The notes: generated by a model not told the origin, from the letters alone. 64,000 bases of DNA from Enterobacteriaceae bacterium 4M9 (GCA_010092695.1 JAADJJ010000001.1:3224001-3288000); one strand, 5' to 3'; positions 25,715 to 33,660 are shown, counted from the stretch's first letter. Numbers and translations: made by a program.

Positions 25715-26602
25715 TCACTGTTTACCGATAAATGTGTGCTCAGCATCCAACGTCCTGGCAATGTGTTCAACGGCCTGACGGGAACTGGCAAGTTTGCCAA
25801 CGTAAAGACAAAAATCGTGGGGCAGCGCCGGATGATGGTGATGCTGCAACGCCCTTCCCGCCTGGCGGGCCTGTGCAGCAAAAGCGAGGCCTTCATCGGC
25901 CAGGACATCATATCCGGCAGTGTGCAGAACAACCGCAGGCAACCTGTTAAACGCATAATCAGGGGCAAGCGGGTTGAACTGCTGCTGGCGACACCAGGGG
26001 AGCCAGTGTTCAGCAAACCAGCGCATTATGGCCGCATCCAAAAGATAACCTTCCCCGTAACGCTGGAAAGAGTCAAAGTCATGATGGTTAGCCAGGACCG
26101 GATACAGCAGGCAGAGACGGGAAAAAGCCTGGTTAAATGACCCCGCAAACCAGAGCGCTAACAGACCACCAACGCTGTCGCCCATCAGGCAAGGCGGTGC
26201 GTCAACGCGACCCAACTCTCTGGCCAACTGCTGTTCAAGATGACCCACAATATCCACCATGGGCGTTTCTGGCGCTTTAGGATAATCAAAAGCGCGGATC
26301 TCCCGCCCGCTAAGGCTGGCAAGGAGGCTTAAAAAGGGACTGAAAACCTCAGTAGAATAGTAAACCAGCCCACCACCATGCAGATAAAAAATGGGCTCTG
26401 CGCTACGCAGTGTCTCGGGAATAAAACGACGCACGGCGCCGTTCACTTCAACCTTTGCGCTTTGCGCTGCCGAGACATTAGCAATCCACCGCGCCACGCG
26501 TTGGCGACCATAATCGGCATCCTGTTGCGCCCCTTTGCCCACAAAGAGCCGCCGGGCAGCCAGCAGATTGGCAAAGTCGGTTGCCAGCGGTTGTGTATTC
26601 AC
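25715..26602 (-). CDS. HSL-type alpha/beta hydrolase
   Basis: 295 residues. Hormone-sensitive-lipase family signs: oxyanion motif FYLHGGGLVYYS (near residue 72), nucleophile elbow MGDSVGGLLALW (GDSxG near 142), acid in the TAGYDVLADEG segment and catalytic His in HPALPHDFCLYV. These are cytoplasmic carboxyl-ester or amide hydrolases. In this setting it may remove an acyl group, act as an editing thioesterase for the carrier protein, or release the product. It overlaps the preceding gene by 4 bases, which suggests translational coupling. Confidence 0.85.
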   Translation of the reverse strand: MNTQPLATDFANLLAARRLFVGKGAQQDADYGRQRVARWIANVSAAQSAKVEVNGAVRRFIPETLRSAEPIFYLHGGGLVYYSTEVFSPFLSLLASLSGREIRAFDYPKAPETPMVDIVGHLEQQLARELGRVDAPPCLMGDSVGGLLALWFAGSFNQAFSRLCLLYPVLANHHDFDSFQRYGEGYLLDAAIMRWFAEHWLPWCRQQQFNPLAPDYAFNRLPAVVLHTAGYDVLADEGLAFAAQARQAGRALQHHHHPALPHDFCLYVGKLASSRQAVEHIARTLDAEHTFIGKQ

Positions 26603-27525
26603 AGGCTCTCCTCCATGGTCAATACCCGTTGCAGTCCCTGGCGCGTAGCCTGGCAGAGTATAAAACTGCCGGGACGGCTCTCACGTTGGGCATCAAAATG
26701 CAGTGTTCCCAGCAGCGTGTGGGCAGGAAAATCAGGGTACCGACAAGCCACCTGCAACGCCGCCAAGGTTTCCCAGAAGTAACAGCCAGGCGTTGCACTC
26801 CAGCGCTGTTGCCAGGCAGAAGCCAGCACAGACGCGGTCTCGCCCACGGGCTGCGGCGATATGGCTGCCACATAAATCTGGCGGGAATCAACGTCAATAC
26901 CGCGGGCCAGCAGCGCAGGCACCAACTCTGCCGAAAACGCGTCATCTGACAAAATAAGATGGGCATGCGGCGGTGCGCAACGCGCCCAGTTAACGGCCCA
27001 CTCCAGCGCCTGTGAAAAGCATCCGGCAAAAAAAGTCGTCGCCGCCTGCTCTGGGCCTGCTGTGGGTTTTAATGCAGCACGCAGCTGCTGCGCCACGCTT
27101 TTACCGTGTACGGAGCCATCGTGCTCAATCGCCAGCGTACCGCGCTCCTGCGCAAGCGGCATCTGTGCCAACCAGGTGACATAATCTTCATCGTTATCAC
27201 ACAAGCGCCAGGTGGTGGAATTTGCCGTGAGATGTTTCGCCGTTGCTGCCGGTAAAAACAGTGGCACGTTGTGCTGCGCGTACCACGGTGCCGCAGCCTC
27301 TGCGGCCGCAGACGCAAAATGCCCGACCACCGCATCCGCAGACCAGTCCACTATCTGCCGGGCAGCCTCGGCACCGCCCTGCGCATTAGCTTTATCATCA
27401 AAAAGCTTCAGCGTGACCTGGCCGGGCAGCAAAAATGCCTGGGCCAGCTCAATAGCGCGCAGCCAGGTGAGGGTATGGACAGACCGGTTTGCATCCATGC
27501 ATGCCACGCAAGCGAGCCTTATCAT
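26599..27525 (-). CDS. PBP1/leucine-binding-fold protein without signal peptide
   Basis: 308 residues from the ATG at 27525, which overlaps the oxidase stop as ATGA; the longer frame from 27606 is rejected for that reason. The layout resembles type 1 periplasmic binding proteins and AmiC-like sensors: strand RLACVACMDANR, ELAQAFLLPGQVTLKLFDDKANAQGGAEAARQIVD, DAVVGHFASAAAEAAAPWYAQHNVPLFLPAATA. Unlike ABC-transporter partners it has no signal peptide or lipobox, and no permease genes are near, so it is probably cytoplasmic. It may bind an intermediate, sense one, or have become an enzyme. Function not known. Confidence 0.7.
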   Translation of the reverse strand: MIRLACVACMDANRSVHTLTWLRAIELAQAFLLPGQVTLKLFDDKANAQGGAEAARQIVDWSADAVVGHFASAAAEAAAPWYAQHNVPLFLPAATAKHLTANSTTWRLCDNDEDYVTWLAQMPLAQERGTLAIEHDGSVHGKSVAQQLRAALKPTAGPEQAATTFFAGCFSQALEWAVNWARCAPPHAHLILSDDAFSAELVPALLARGIDVDSRQIYVAAISPQPVGETASVLASAWQQRWSATPGCYFWETLAALQVACRYPDFPAHTLLGTLHFDAQRESRPGSFILCQATRQGLQRVLTMEESL

Positions 27526-28568
27526 TGCAAAAACTCCTGAAGCTGTTGGCTGAACTGGCGTGCTGTCGCAGGAATGTATTTCGCCCCACGGCCAGAGAAA
27601 CCGCAAAACAGCGCGAGATGGCGTTCCTTCATGAGTTGCACCTGCGGCAGGAAATTGGTGGTGTAACCATCATAGCCATCCCAGCCATGACTGAGCTGAA
27701 ATGGCGTATCGGGAAGCATCTTTTGCGCCAGATGAAGATTAACGCTATGCGCACTCTGGTGGTGTTGCAGTTGTTCCGGCTCGTCGGCGTCGTGTTGTGG
27801 CGCGCCGCCTGCAAAAACAAATGAGGCAGAACCTGGGCGCAGATAGCTGCCGCTGTATTCATCTATCAGGCAGGTTTGTGGTGCCTGCGCCTGCACGCTG
27901 TAGAGGTTAGCCAGCGCAATGGAACGGCTAAACACGGGGATATCAGCAAGCAAGGTGCGACTATGCGCCCCGGCGGCGACCACCGCCAGCCGGGCCGTTA
28001 AGATTTGCTGCGCGGTATGTACCCTGACACCGTCAGTCTGAGATTCAACGCCGGTAACCTGCACACCTGCAAGGACTTCTGCCCCCTGCTCTTGTGCCTG
28101 ATGCGCCAGCAACTGACAGGCCAGCCGGGGATTAACATATCCCCCGTGCGGCTCATAAAGAATACCGGCCTGTGCCGGGATATTCAGTCCCGGCATCAAC
28201 CGCAGAGCCTGCTCACGGGAAATCAATTCAATGGGATAATCAGGTGAGGAGAACGTCGGTAACAACGCCTGCGCGCCAGCAATATTCGCTTCTTTAAGCA
28301 GGTAGATAAGCCCACACTGGCAGAAAAGCCCTGGCCAGCGCTGATTGAGCCGCCGCCATTCGCGCACGCCCTCCACGTTATATTGCATCAATGTAGGATC
28401 AGGATCGTACACCCGCACCATACCGCGCGAACGCGCGCTGGCACCACCACTACCCGGCTCTGTTGCATCCACCAGCAGGGTGCGCAAACCGCTGCGGCTG
28501 ATGTTTTCAGCCAGCGCACTGCCCGCAAGACCGGCACCGATAATGATGATATCCCATTGATTTTCCAT
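27522..28568 (-). CDS. D-amino-acid/glycine-oxidase-like FAD oxidoreductase
   Basis: 348 residues from the ATG at 28568, 2 bases after the carrier-cupin stop. The N-terminal IIIIGAGLAGSALAENISRSG Rossmann motif, the GGASARSRGMVR segment and the C-terminal FCGFSGRGAKYIPATARQF are those of the DAO/glycine oxidase/sarcosine oxidase family. In actinomycete hydrazine pathways an FAD oxidase of this type cleaves the lysine N-C bond of N6-(carboxymethylamino)lysine to release hydrazinoacetate. The clustering suggests the same reaction here; ordinary amino-acid oxidation is the alternative. Confidence 0.82.
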   Translation of the reverse strand: MENQWDIIIIGAGLAGSALAENISRSGLRTLLVDATEPGSGGASARSRGMVRVYDPDPTLMQYNVEGVREWRRLNQRWPGLFCQCGLIYLLKEANIAGAQALLPTFSSPDYPIELISREQALRLMPGLNIPAQAGILYEPHGGYVNPRLACQLLAHQAQEQGAEVLAGVQVTGVESQTDGVRVHTAQQILTARLAVVAAGAHSRTLLADIPVFSRSIALANLYSVQAQAPQTCLIDEYSGSYLRPGSASFVFAGGAPQHDADEPEQLQHHQSAHSVNLHLAQKMLPDTPFQLSHGWDGYDGYTTNFLPQVQLMKERHLALFCGFSGRGAKYIPATARQFSQQLQEFLQ

Positions 28569-28570
28569 TA

Positions 28571-29218
28571 TTACTGCGCCTTTTCTTCCTGTGCCAGATA
28601 AGCCCGGGCACCAGCCTGATTCCACCAGACGGTGAAAAAATGGAAAGATTCATCACTGTTATTGCGCACATAGTGATGGCTACCCCGTGGGATAAATACC
28701 TGATCGCCCTGGGTAAACGGATACTCCTTTCCATCAATCACCACCAGAGCCTGCCCCTGGATACCAACAAAGAGCTCATCTTCATCATCCGGCTGGTTGA
28801 TATGCGGGAGTGTTTCGGTAAAGGGACGAACAATGCAGTAGCCCGAACCGATCGGCGTATTGACATTGTCCCAGGGGAAAGTGCGGAGCCCATCCAGGCC
28901 ATACTCGTAGTGCAACGCCTGCTGAGAGAAGAATTTGATATTCGCCGGTGCAGCGCTGTCAGGCTCGGCGGCGGCGCTGAATTTTGCCGCCAGCGCACAG
29001 AGGTCGCCCACGGTTTTCAGCCCGTCGATTTCGCTGATGAAATTTTCCAGCTCTATCTGGTAATCCGCGGCCAGTGCCAGCAGCACATTAATGGTAGACA
29101 GAGAGTCGATCCCTAATGTGTACAGTTCGGTCTCTTCCTGCAACGTCACGTCCTGCTGGAAGGTCACGGTTGCACGAATCACGTTTTCTACGCGCGCTAA
29201 ATAAGCCTGATGACTCAC
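28571..29218 (-). CDS. acyl carrier protein-cupin fusion
   Basis: 215 residues in two parts. Residues 1-80 form a carrier protein with the phosphopantetheine site Ser39 in LGIDSLSTINVLL. After an Ala/Ser/Pro linker (81-92), residues 95-215 form a cupin: first motif around PHINQPDDEDELF with His139 and Glu148, second motif GDQVFIPRGSHHYVRN with His181/His182, so a metal site is plausible. Known hydrazine synthetases carry a cupin fused to a MetRS-like domain; here the cupin is attached to the carrier. It overlaps the adenylation gene by 4 bases, so equal expression is likely. The fusion is the most distinctive protein of the cluster. Confidence 0.88.
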   Translation of the reverse strand: MSHQAYLARVENVIRATVTFQQDVTLQEETELYTLGIDSLSTINVLLALAADYQIELENFISEIDGLKTVGDLCALAAKFSAAAEPDSAAPANIKFFSQQALHYEYGLDGLRTFPWDNVNTPIGSGYCIVRPFTETLPHINQPDDEDELFVGIQGQALVVIDGKEYPFTQGDQVFIPRGSHHYVRNNSDESFHFFTVWWNQAGARAYLAQEEKAQ

Positions 29219-30843
29219 GCATCACCTCGATTCATTGGAGTAAAGCTGCCGCCCTGACGGCGGATGAAATAACGTGACGGCTGCTGACTCGCCGCTTCCA
29301 CCAACTGGTCTAACAAAAGTCTTTCATCTGTTTTTCCGTTGGCGCTCAGATTGACCTCTTCTGCCCAGCCCCATAGCGTTGGCAGCATATAGCGCGGCAA
29401 CTCGGCGGCCAGTGAGGCCTCGATATTGACCAGTTCACGGCTTTCTTCGCCCGTTATCACCATCGCGATATGATCTTTGCCCGCCAGCTGCACCTTGCGG
29501 ATAGCCACACGCTGCGCACCGCTGGTTGCGAGGCATTTCTGGCGAATCTCACCAAGATGAATACGCCGGCCTGCAATCTTGACCTCATCATCGCGGCGGC
29601 CCACGTAGAGAATATTGCCGTCTTTCTGGCGCAGGCAGATGTCACCGGTACGGTAATAGCGCACGCCCTGATGCTCAAAAATGACCTTTTCGGTTTCCTG
29701 TGGTTGCCCCAGGTAACCCTTCATCACCAGCTCGCCACCGATGCACAACTCACCGGTGATGTCGGCGCCCTGCTGAATCTGCTGATTTTCGTCCACAAGC
29801 AGGTAAGAAACGTGCTCAAGCGGCACACCAATTGGCCAACTTAAAGTGCGCTGCTCGTCCGGCTGCGTAATCTCATAGCAGCAGCAGACAATCGTGGTTT
29901 CTGTTGGGCCGTAGGCATTAATCAGGCGCACCTGGGGCAGCTTCTGCTTCCACAGGTTGATGATTTTCGGATCGCATACTTCTGCGCCGGTCATCACCAT
30001 TTCAAGGGACGGGAAGTTTTCTGCCTGAATCTGGCCACCATTTTCGGTAATCAGCGAAAGCAGTGTGGAAACGGCGATAAGGTGCGTGATTTTTTCGCGG
30101 ATAATAATGCCGCGCATAATGGCGCCCGCATGCACGCTGGCAAATTGCCAGACAAAAGCACCCAGAGACAGCGGCAGCAAGGTGTCTTCAATAGACACAT
30201 CAAAATGAAACGGTGACAGGCTGAACACGCGTGAATCAGGCGTAAATCGCAACCACTGATTGTGCGCAGCAAAATAGGTTTTCAGGCTGTGAGCGCTGAT
30301 TTCTACCCCTTTGGGTTCCCCTGTAGAGCCTGAAGTAAAAATGATATAGGCCGTATCATCAGGCGCGTGCTGATAACTGGCGCGGCTGTCTTCAGCCGCC
30401 ACCGGCTGACTGCATGCGTCCACTAACGCCTCGCCGCTCAGCCAGTTGGCGGTGTTATCCAGCTGCGGGTGCGAGACAGCCAGTACCACTGGCGATGCAA
30501 GCCTGGCCAGCAACTTACGAATACGGGCTTCTGGCAACTGGCCGTCGAGCGGCACATAGACTGCGCCTATTTTCCAACAGGCAGCCGCAATAACCGGCAT
30601 GATGGCGCTCTTTTCGGCCAGCACCGGCACACAGGTCGCCGCATTAACGCCCTTTGCAGACAGCCATTGTGCCAGGCTTATCGCCATCTCCTCCAGTTGC
30701 GCAAAGGTGTAACTGCGCTTGCCGTCGCTTATCGCCAGCTTTTGCGGGCTGTGTTGTCTGCCGAATGCAAACAACTCACCCAGTTCATAATCTTGTGTTT
30801 GCTCGCCATCGGCCTGATAAGCCCAGCGTGGGTATGAAGTCAT
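29215..30843 (-). CDS. amino-acid-type adenylation enzyme (loads the carrier protein)
   Basis: 542 residues, a stand-alone ANL-family adenylating enzyme. Core motifs: A3 IIFTSGSTGEPKGVE (167-181), A4 FHFDVSIEDTLLPLSLG with the Asp215 that normally contacts an alpha-amino group, A5 NAYGPTETT (309-317), A7 YRTGDICLRQ, A8 GRRDDEVKIAGRRIHLGEIR and the A10 lysine in SANGKTDERLL. The retained Asp suggests an amino-acid-like substrate; hydrazinoacetate, which has its amine one atom further out, is a reasonable candidate. It overlaps the carrier-cupin gene by 4 bases, so the carrier is its probable partner. Confidence 0.88.
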   Translation of the reverse strand: MTSYPRWAYQADGEQTQDYELGELFAFGRQHSPQKLAISDGKRSYTFAQLEEMAISLAQWLSAKGVNAATCVPVLAEKSAIMPVIAAACWKIGAVYVPLDGQLPEARIRKLLARLASPVVLAVSHPQLDNTANWLSGEALVDACSQPVAAEDSRASYQHAPDDTAYIIFTSGSTGEPKGVEISAHSLKTYFAAHNQWLRFTPDSRVFSLSPFHFDVSIEDTLLPLSLGAFVWQFASVHAGAIMRGIIIREKITHLIAVSTLLSLITENGGQIQAENFPSLEMVMTGAEVCDPKIINLWKQKLPQVRLINAYGPTETTIVCCCYEITQPDEQRTLSWPIGVPLEHVSYLLVDENQQIQQGADITGELCIGGELVMKGYLGQPQETEKVIFEHQGVRYYRTGDICLRQKDGNILYVGRRDDEVKIAGRRIHLGEIRQKCLATSGAQRVAIRKVQLAGKDHIAMVITGEESRELVNIEASLAAELPRYMLPTLWGWAEEVNLSANGKTDERLLLDQLVEAASQQPSRYFIRRQGGSFTPMNRGDA

Positions 30844-30880
30844 CTCAATATCCTGTTAACTGTTTTCCAGCGACGCGGCT

Positions 30881-31363
30881 TCAAGCGGCGTTACGTTGCC
30901 ACAAGCGACTGGTGCGGTTTAGCGTAAAGCGCGCTTTCGGCAGGCGGTTTGCGCCAATATGCTGATAAAAACCGATACCCAGCTGGTTATCCGGCGGCGT
31001 CTGCCACTGGATCTCTGAACACTCATTTTGCTCAGCAAAATCAATCAGGGTCTTCATCAACTGTTGTCCAATGCCGTGGCCGCGCAGGCTGGCGGTTAAA
31101 TACAGGCAATCCATATACACAAACGGTGCCGCAGACCAGGTTGAATAATCGATAGTGGCGGCGACATAGCCACGCAGAACACCGTTATCATCCGCCACCA
31201 CCCAGCTAAACAACCGGGCGGGCTGACTGAACAGGGCAGTCTGCAAACGCTGCTGCTGGCCGTTAGCGTGATAGCATAGCTTTTCGTATTCAGCATGTTC
31301 CGCACACAGCGCCACTAACTGGACAAGTTCATCAGGTCTGACTGGCCGAATAGTTAAATCCAC
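30881..31363 (-). CDS. GNAT-family N-acetyltransferase
   Basis: 160 residues with the GNAT fold: an N-terminal IRPVRPDELVQLVALCAEH helix region, VYMDCLYLTASLRGHGIGQQLMKTL containing the acetyl-CoA pyrophosphate loop (RGHGIG), and the FYQHIGA motif. It could acetylate an amine or hydrazine intermediate as a tailoring or protective step, or acetylate the toxic product for self-resistance. It overlaps the preceding gene by 10 bases. Confidence 0.85.
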   Translation of the reverse strand: MDLTIRPVRPDELVQLVALCAEHAEYEKLCYHANGQQQRLQTALFSQPARLFSWVVADDNGVLRGYVAATIDYSTWSAAPFVYMDCLYLTASLRGHGIGQQLMKTLIDFAEQNECSEIQWQTPPDNQLGIGFYQHIGANRLPKARFTLNRTSRLWQRNAA

Positions 31364-31818
31364 CCGCTGTACCCCTTTTGCAAATAACGCTGCACATTCG
31401 CCTCGTTGAGTGTCTCGCTTATCATCACCTGCTCTATCCAGCAGTTACGCTCATAGAACATCACGGCCAGCTCCCACACGCAGGCGATGATTTTTGTTTT
31501 TTCTAACGACTGTAAGCGGCCATCGTCACCTATCGTGAACACCCGGTGGCGCAGCATATTGGCATCACACCATGTGCTGATAAGCAGATAATCTCCGTCA
31601 TCAGCCGCATGAATAATGGCAAAACCGATGTGATGCTCACCGGTGAAGTCAGCTTCATCCAGCCCCTGCGCCAACCACTGACGCTGACGTTCAGTTTCAG
31701 GGACCGGCTGCGACTTGCGCTTATCGCTGGTGAGGTAATAAATTTTCAGCTGCGTGGTTCCGACCGTCTGCGTGCCGAGAAAACTCACCTCACGTTTCTG
31801 ATAATCAAGCGGATTCAT
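31354..31818 (-). CDS. conserved-looking cluster protein of unknown function
   Basis: 154 residues, no recognised domain. It has no signal peptide or membrane segment. Notable are a central hydrophobic strand and acid section (HIGFAIIHAADDGDYLLISTWCDANMLRHRVF) and a C-terminal helix region (IIACVWELAVMFYERNCWIEQVM, then YLQKGYSGWI). It overlaps both neighbours (14 bases with the MetRS-like gene and 10 with the GNAT gene), so it is tightly coupled to the MetRS-like enzyme and may act with it, for example as a subunit. This is inference from position only. Confidence 0.7.
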   Translation of the reverse strand: MNPLDYQKREVSFLGTQTVGTTQLKIYYLTSDKRKSQPVPETERQRQWLAQGLDEADFTGEHHIGFAIIHAADDGDYLLISTWCDANMLRHRVFTIGDDGRLQSLEKTKIIACVWELAVMFYERNCWIEQVMISETLNEANVQRYLQKGYSGWI

Positions 31819-33262
31819 GCAGCACCTTTGCAGGCTGCTCGTCGCAGGCGGTGAGCGTAAAGAGTGTGTCGGCCAGATCAGGGCAAAGAGGCTGCATCAA
31901 CTCAGCCAGCAACTGCCAGGCCTGCGGTGCGCCAGACAACGTCTCATCAGCCTGAATGACCGCAGCAAAATCCAGTGCCGCCTGCGCCATGCCGGCAATC
32001 GAAAACGCCTCAAGAGAAGCAAACGTCTGCCAGCGCAGGTAAGCCGCGTGGCTGCGCAACGACTCAACGTGCTCTGCATTCAGAGAGGTTACATCCGTTA
32101 TCTGTTCAGCCCGCTTAGCCAGCGGCAGGAAGGTCTGGCGATACCAGTCCTGGAACTGCTCGCGGCTAAAATTACTGACTGCGGTTTCAGGCGCGGTGAG
32201 TGCGCAAAATAAACGAATCGCATCAGCAGGATATTGCCCGGCCAAATCTTTAATCCACACGGCATGCCCACGGCTGGTCGAGAAATCCTCGCCATCGAGC
32301 TTAAGGAAACGGTTGGTAATAAAAGTTCCAGGGCGAGGTCCGCTCTGGTCGGCCAGCAGCAGGCTGCTGTAACCCACCGCATGGCTGTAGGAACAATCGA
32401 AGCCCAGCAAATGCACCAGTTCGGTATCGGGCGTCCACCACTGAGCAAATTCACCACGCTCAGGGTGAGCGGCCAGATAGCTCTCAACGCAACTTCTGTA
32501 GCCTGCCAGGCCTAAAAACCAGGTATGCACAGGGTAGTTATCCAGTGCCGCAACCGGCACTCCGGCATCACCCGGGCGAGTCAACGACCAGCATTCATTC
32601 TCGTTGCTCAACACCTCAGCCAGGTAATCGCTCAGGCAGTTTCGCATTGGGCGGCGCGCCAAAGCCTGCCTGACGGCAGGATAGTTTTGACCAATCTTCC
32701 AGATATGCTGTTTGACCTGAACTGGTTGCATCGGTCCCTGGCAGGACATGCAGGTCATCGCGTTGATTTGTTCGACATCCGGGACGCGGGCACAGTGTTC
32801 ACACTGGCTGGTATCTGAAGAGGTTCCACACCAGTTACACTGCGTTCTGCCAAACCCCTCGTAGCCATACAGATTGCAGTCAGCACAGTAGAAGGTTTTA
32901 TGCGCTTTACATTGCGTTTGTCCTGCTACCAAACGGGCATAATGCTCACCTGCATGCTGATAAGCTGGGGTGTCAGCGGCCTGCATGAAGGTGTCAAAAC
33001 GAATATTGACCAACTCCAGAGACAGCGTCATTGCCTTTTGCATCAGCCGGGCATAAGCGAAAGGCTTTCTGCGTAACGCCTGCGTTTTTCTGGGTAAATA
33101 GCTTTGATAATCATCGCTGTAGGTCACAAAAAGCACATCGTGACCCAGGTACTTAAGCCGCCGTTGCATAACGTCAGCGGCGAGAAACGGTCCGGAAAGA
33201 TGCCCCAGGTGAAGATCGCCATTTGGCGTAGGAGGGGTTGCTGTAACAATAAACTTTAACAT
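31805..33262 (-). CDS. methionyl-tRNA-synthetase-like amino-acid-activating enzyme
   Basis: 485 residues, against 677 for E. coli MetRS. The class I catalytic core is complete: HIGH equivalent HLGH in TPNGDLHLGHLSGP (about 10-23), a Cys-rich zinc region (CADCNLYG, CNWCG, CEHC, CMSCQ; about 125-180), and a KMSKS equivalent changed to FSTSR in LDGEDFSTSRGHAVW. The C-terminal helical part is short and I find no clear tRNA-anticodon-binding signature. The chromosomal metG would be elsewhere. MetRS-like domains are known from hydrazine synthetases, where they activate an amino acid (glycine) to react with N-hydroxylysine. It heads the cluster. A second housekeeping MetRS, perhaps for resistance, is the alternative. 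Confidence 0.85.
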   Translation of the reverse strand: MLKFIVTATPPTPNGDLHLGHLSGPFLAADVMQRRLKYLGHDVLFVTYSDDYQSYLPRKTQALRRKPFAYARLMQKAMTLSLELVNIRFDTFMQAADTPAYQHAGEHYARLVAGQTQCKAHKTFYCADCNLYGYEGFGRTQCNWCGTSSDTSQCEHCARVPDVEQINAMTCMSCQGPMQPVQVKQHIWKIGQNYPAVRQALARRPMRNCLSDYLAEVLSNENECWSLTRPGDAGVPVAALDNYPVHTWFLGLAGYRSCVESYLAAHPERGEFAQWWTPDTELVHLLGFDCSYSHAVGYSSLLLADQSGPRPGTFITNRFLKLDGEDFSTSRGHAVWIKDLAGQYPADAIRLFCALTAPETAVSNFSREQFQDWYRQTFLPLAKRAEQITDVTSLNAEHVESLRSHAAYLRWQTFASLEAFSIAGMAQAALDFAAVIQADETLSGAPQAWQLLAELMQPLCPDLADTLFTLTACDEQPAKVLHESA

Positions 33263-33297
33263 TCTTAATCATTCCATGCCCCGTTGAACGATTAAGA
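33263..33297 (-). promoter_or_regulatory. hairpin abutting the start codon of the first cluster gene
   Basis: TCTTAATCATT (33263-33273) pairs with AACGATTAAGA (33287-33297) over 11 positions with one G-T pair; the loop is 33274-33286. In the transcript the 3' arm ends directly at the ATG and takes in the GGAATG ribosome site, so folding could limit translation of the operon head. Confidence 0.55.
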
Positions 33298-33660
33298 GAA
33301 TTAACCACACTTAATTTTTCAATTCAATTTTACATTTAAAACAATTTAGCAACATCATTGCAATTAACTGATTTTAATTGATTTTTAAAAAAAATAAAAA
33401 TGAGTGATTATGTTTTACAGGAAAAGATAAACAGCTTAACACATCAATTTTAAATCAATTTTCATTATTTAAATTCGTTAAAATCAAAACAATCAGAATT
33501 TAAAACCATTTAATGAACCACCGCGGGTTATTATGTTAGCAGGTAGACCAAATGGCCTGACATAGCAGAAAAGATAACCAGATCACACAATAACAGTGAG
33601 GTGAAAAAACTAATACAACCAAAATTAATTAATTTAAATAATGATAATGTCCATATCGAT
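33298..33660. promoter_or_regulatory. AT-rich region upstream of the cluster
   Basis: Strongly AT-dominated sequence with many A and T tracts (for example ATTTTAATTGATTTTTAAAA near 33370). It must hold the promoter for the leftward cluster, but several weak -35/-10 combinations fit and none stands out. Such DNA is typical of H-NS-bound promoters of acquired genes. A partial Fur-like ATAATGATAATG lies at 33639-33650, far from the start. No gene is seen. Confidence 0.5.
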
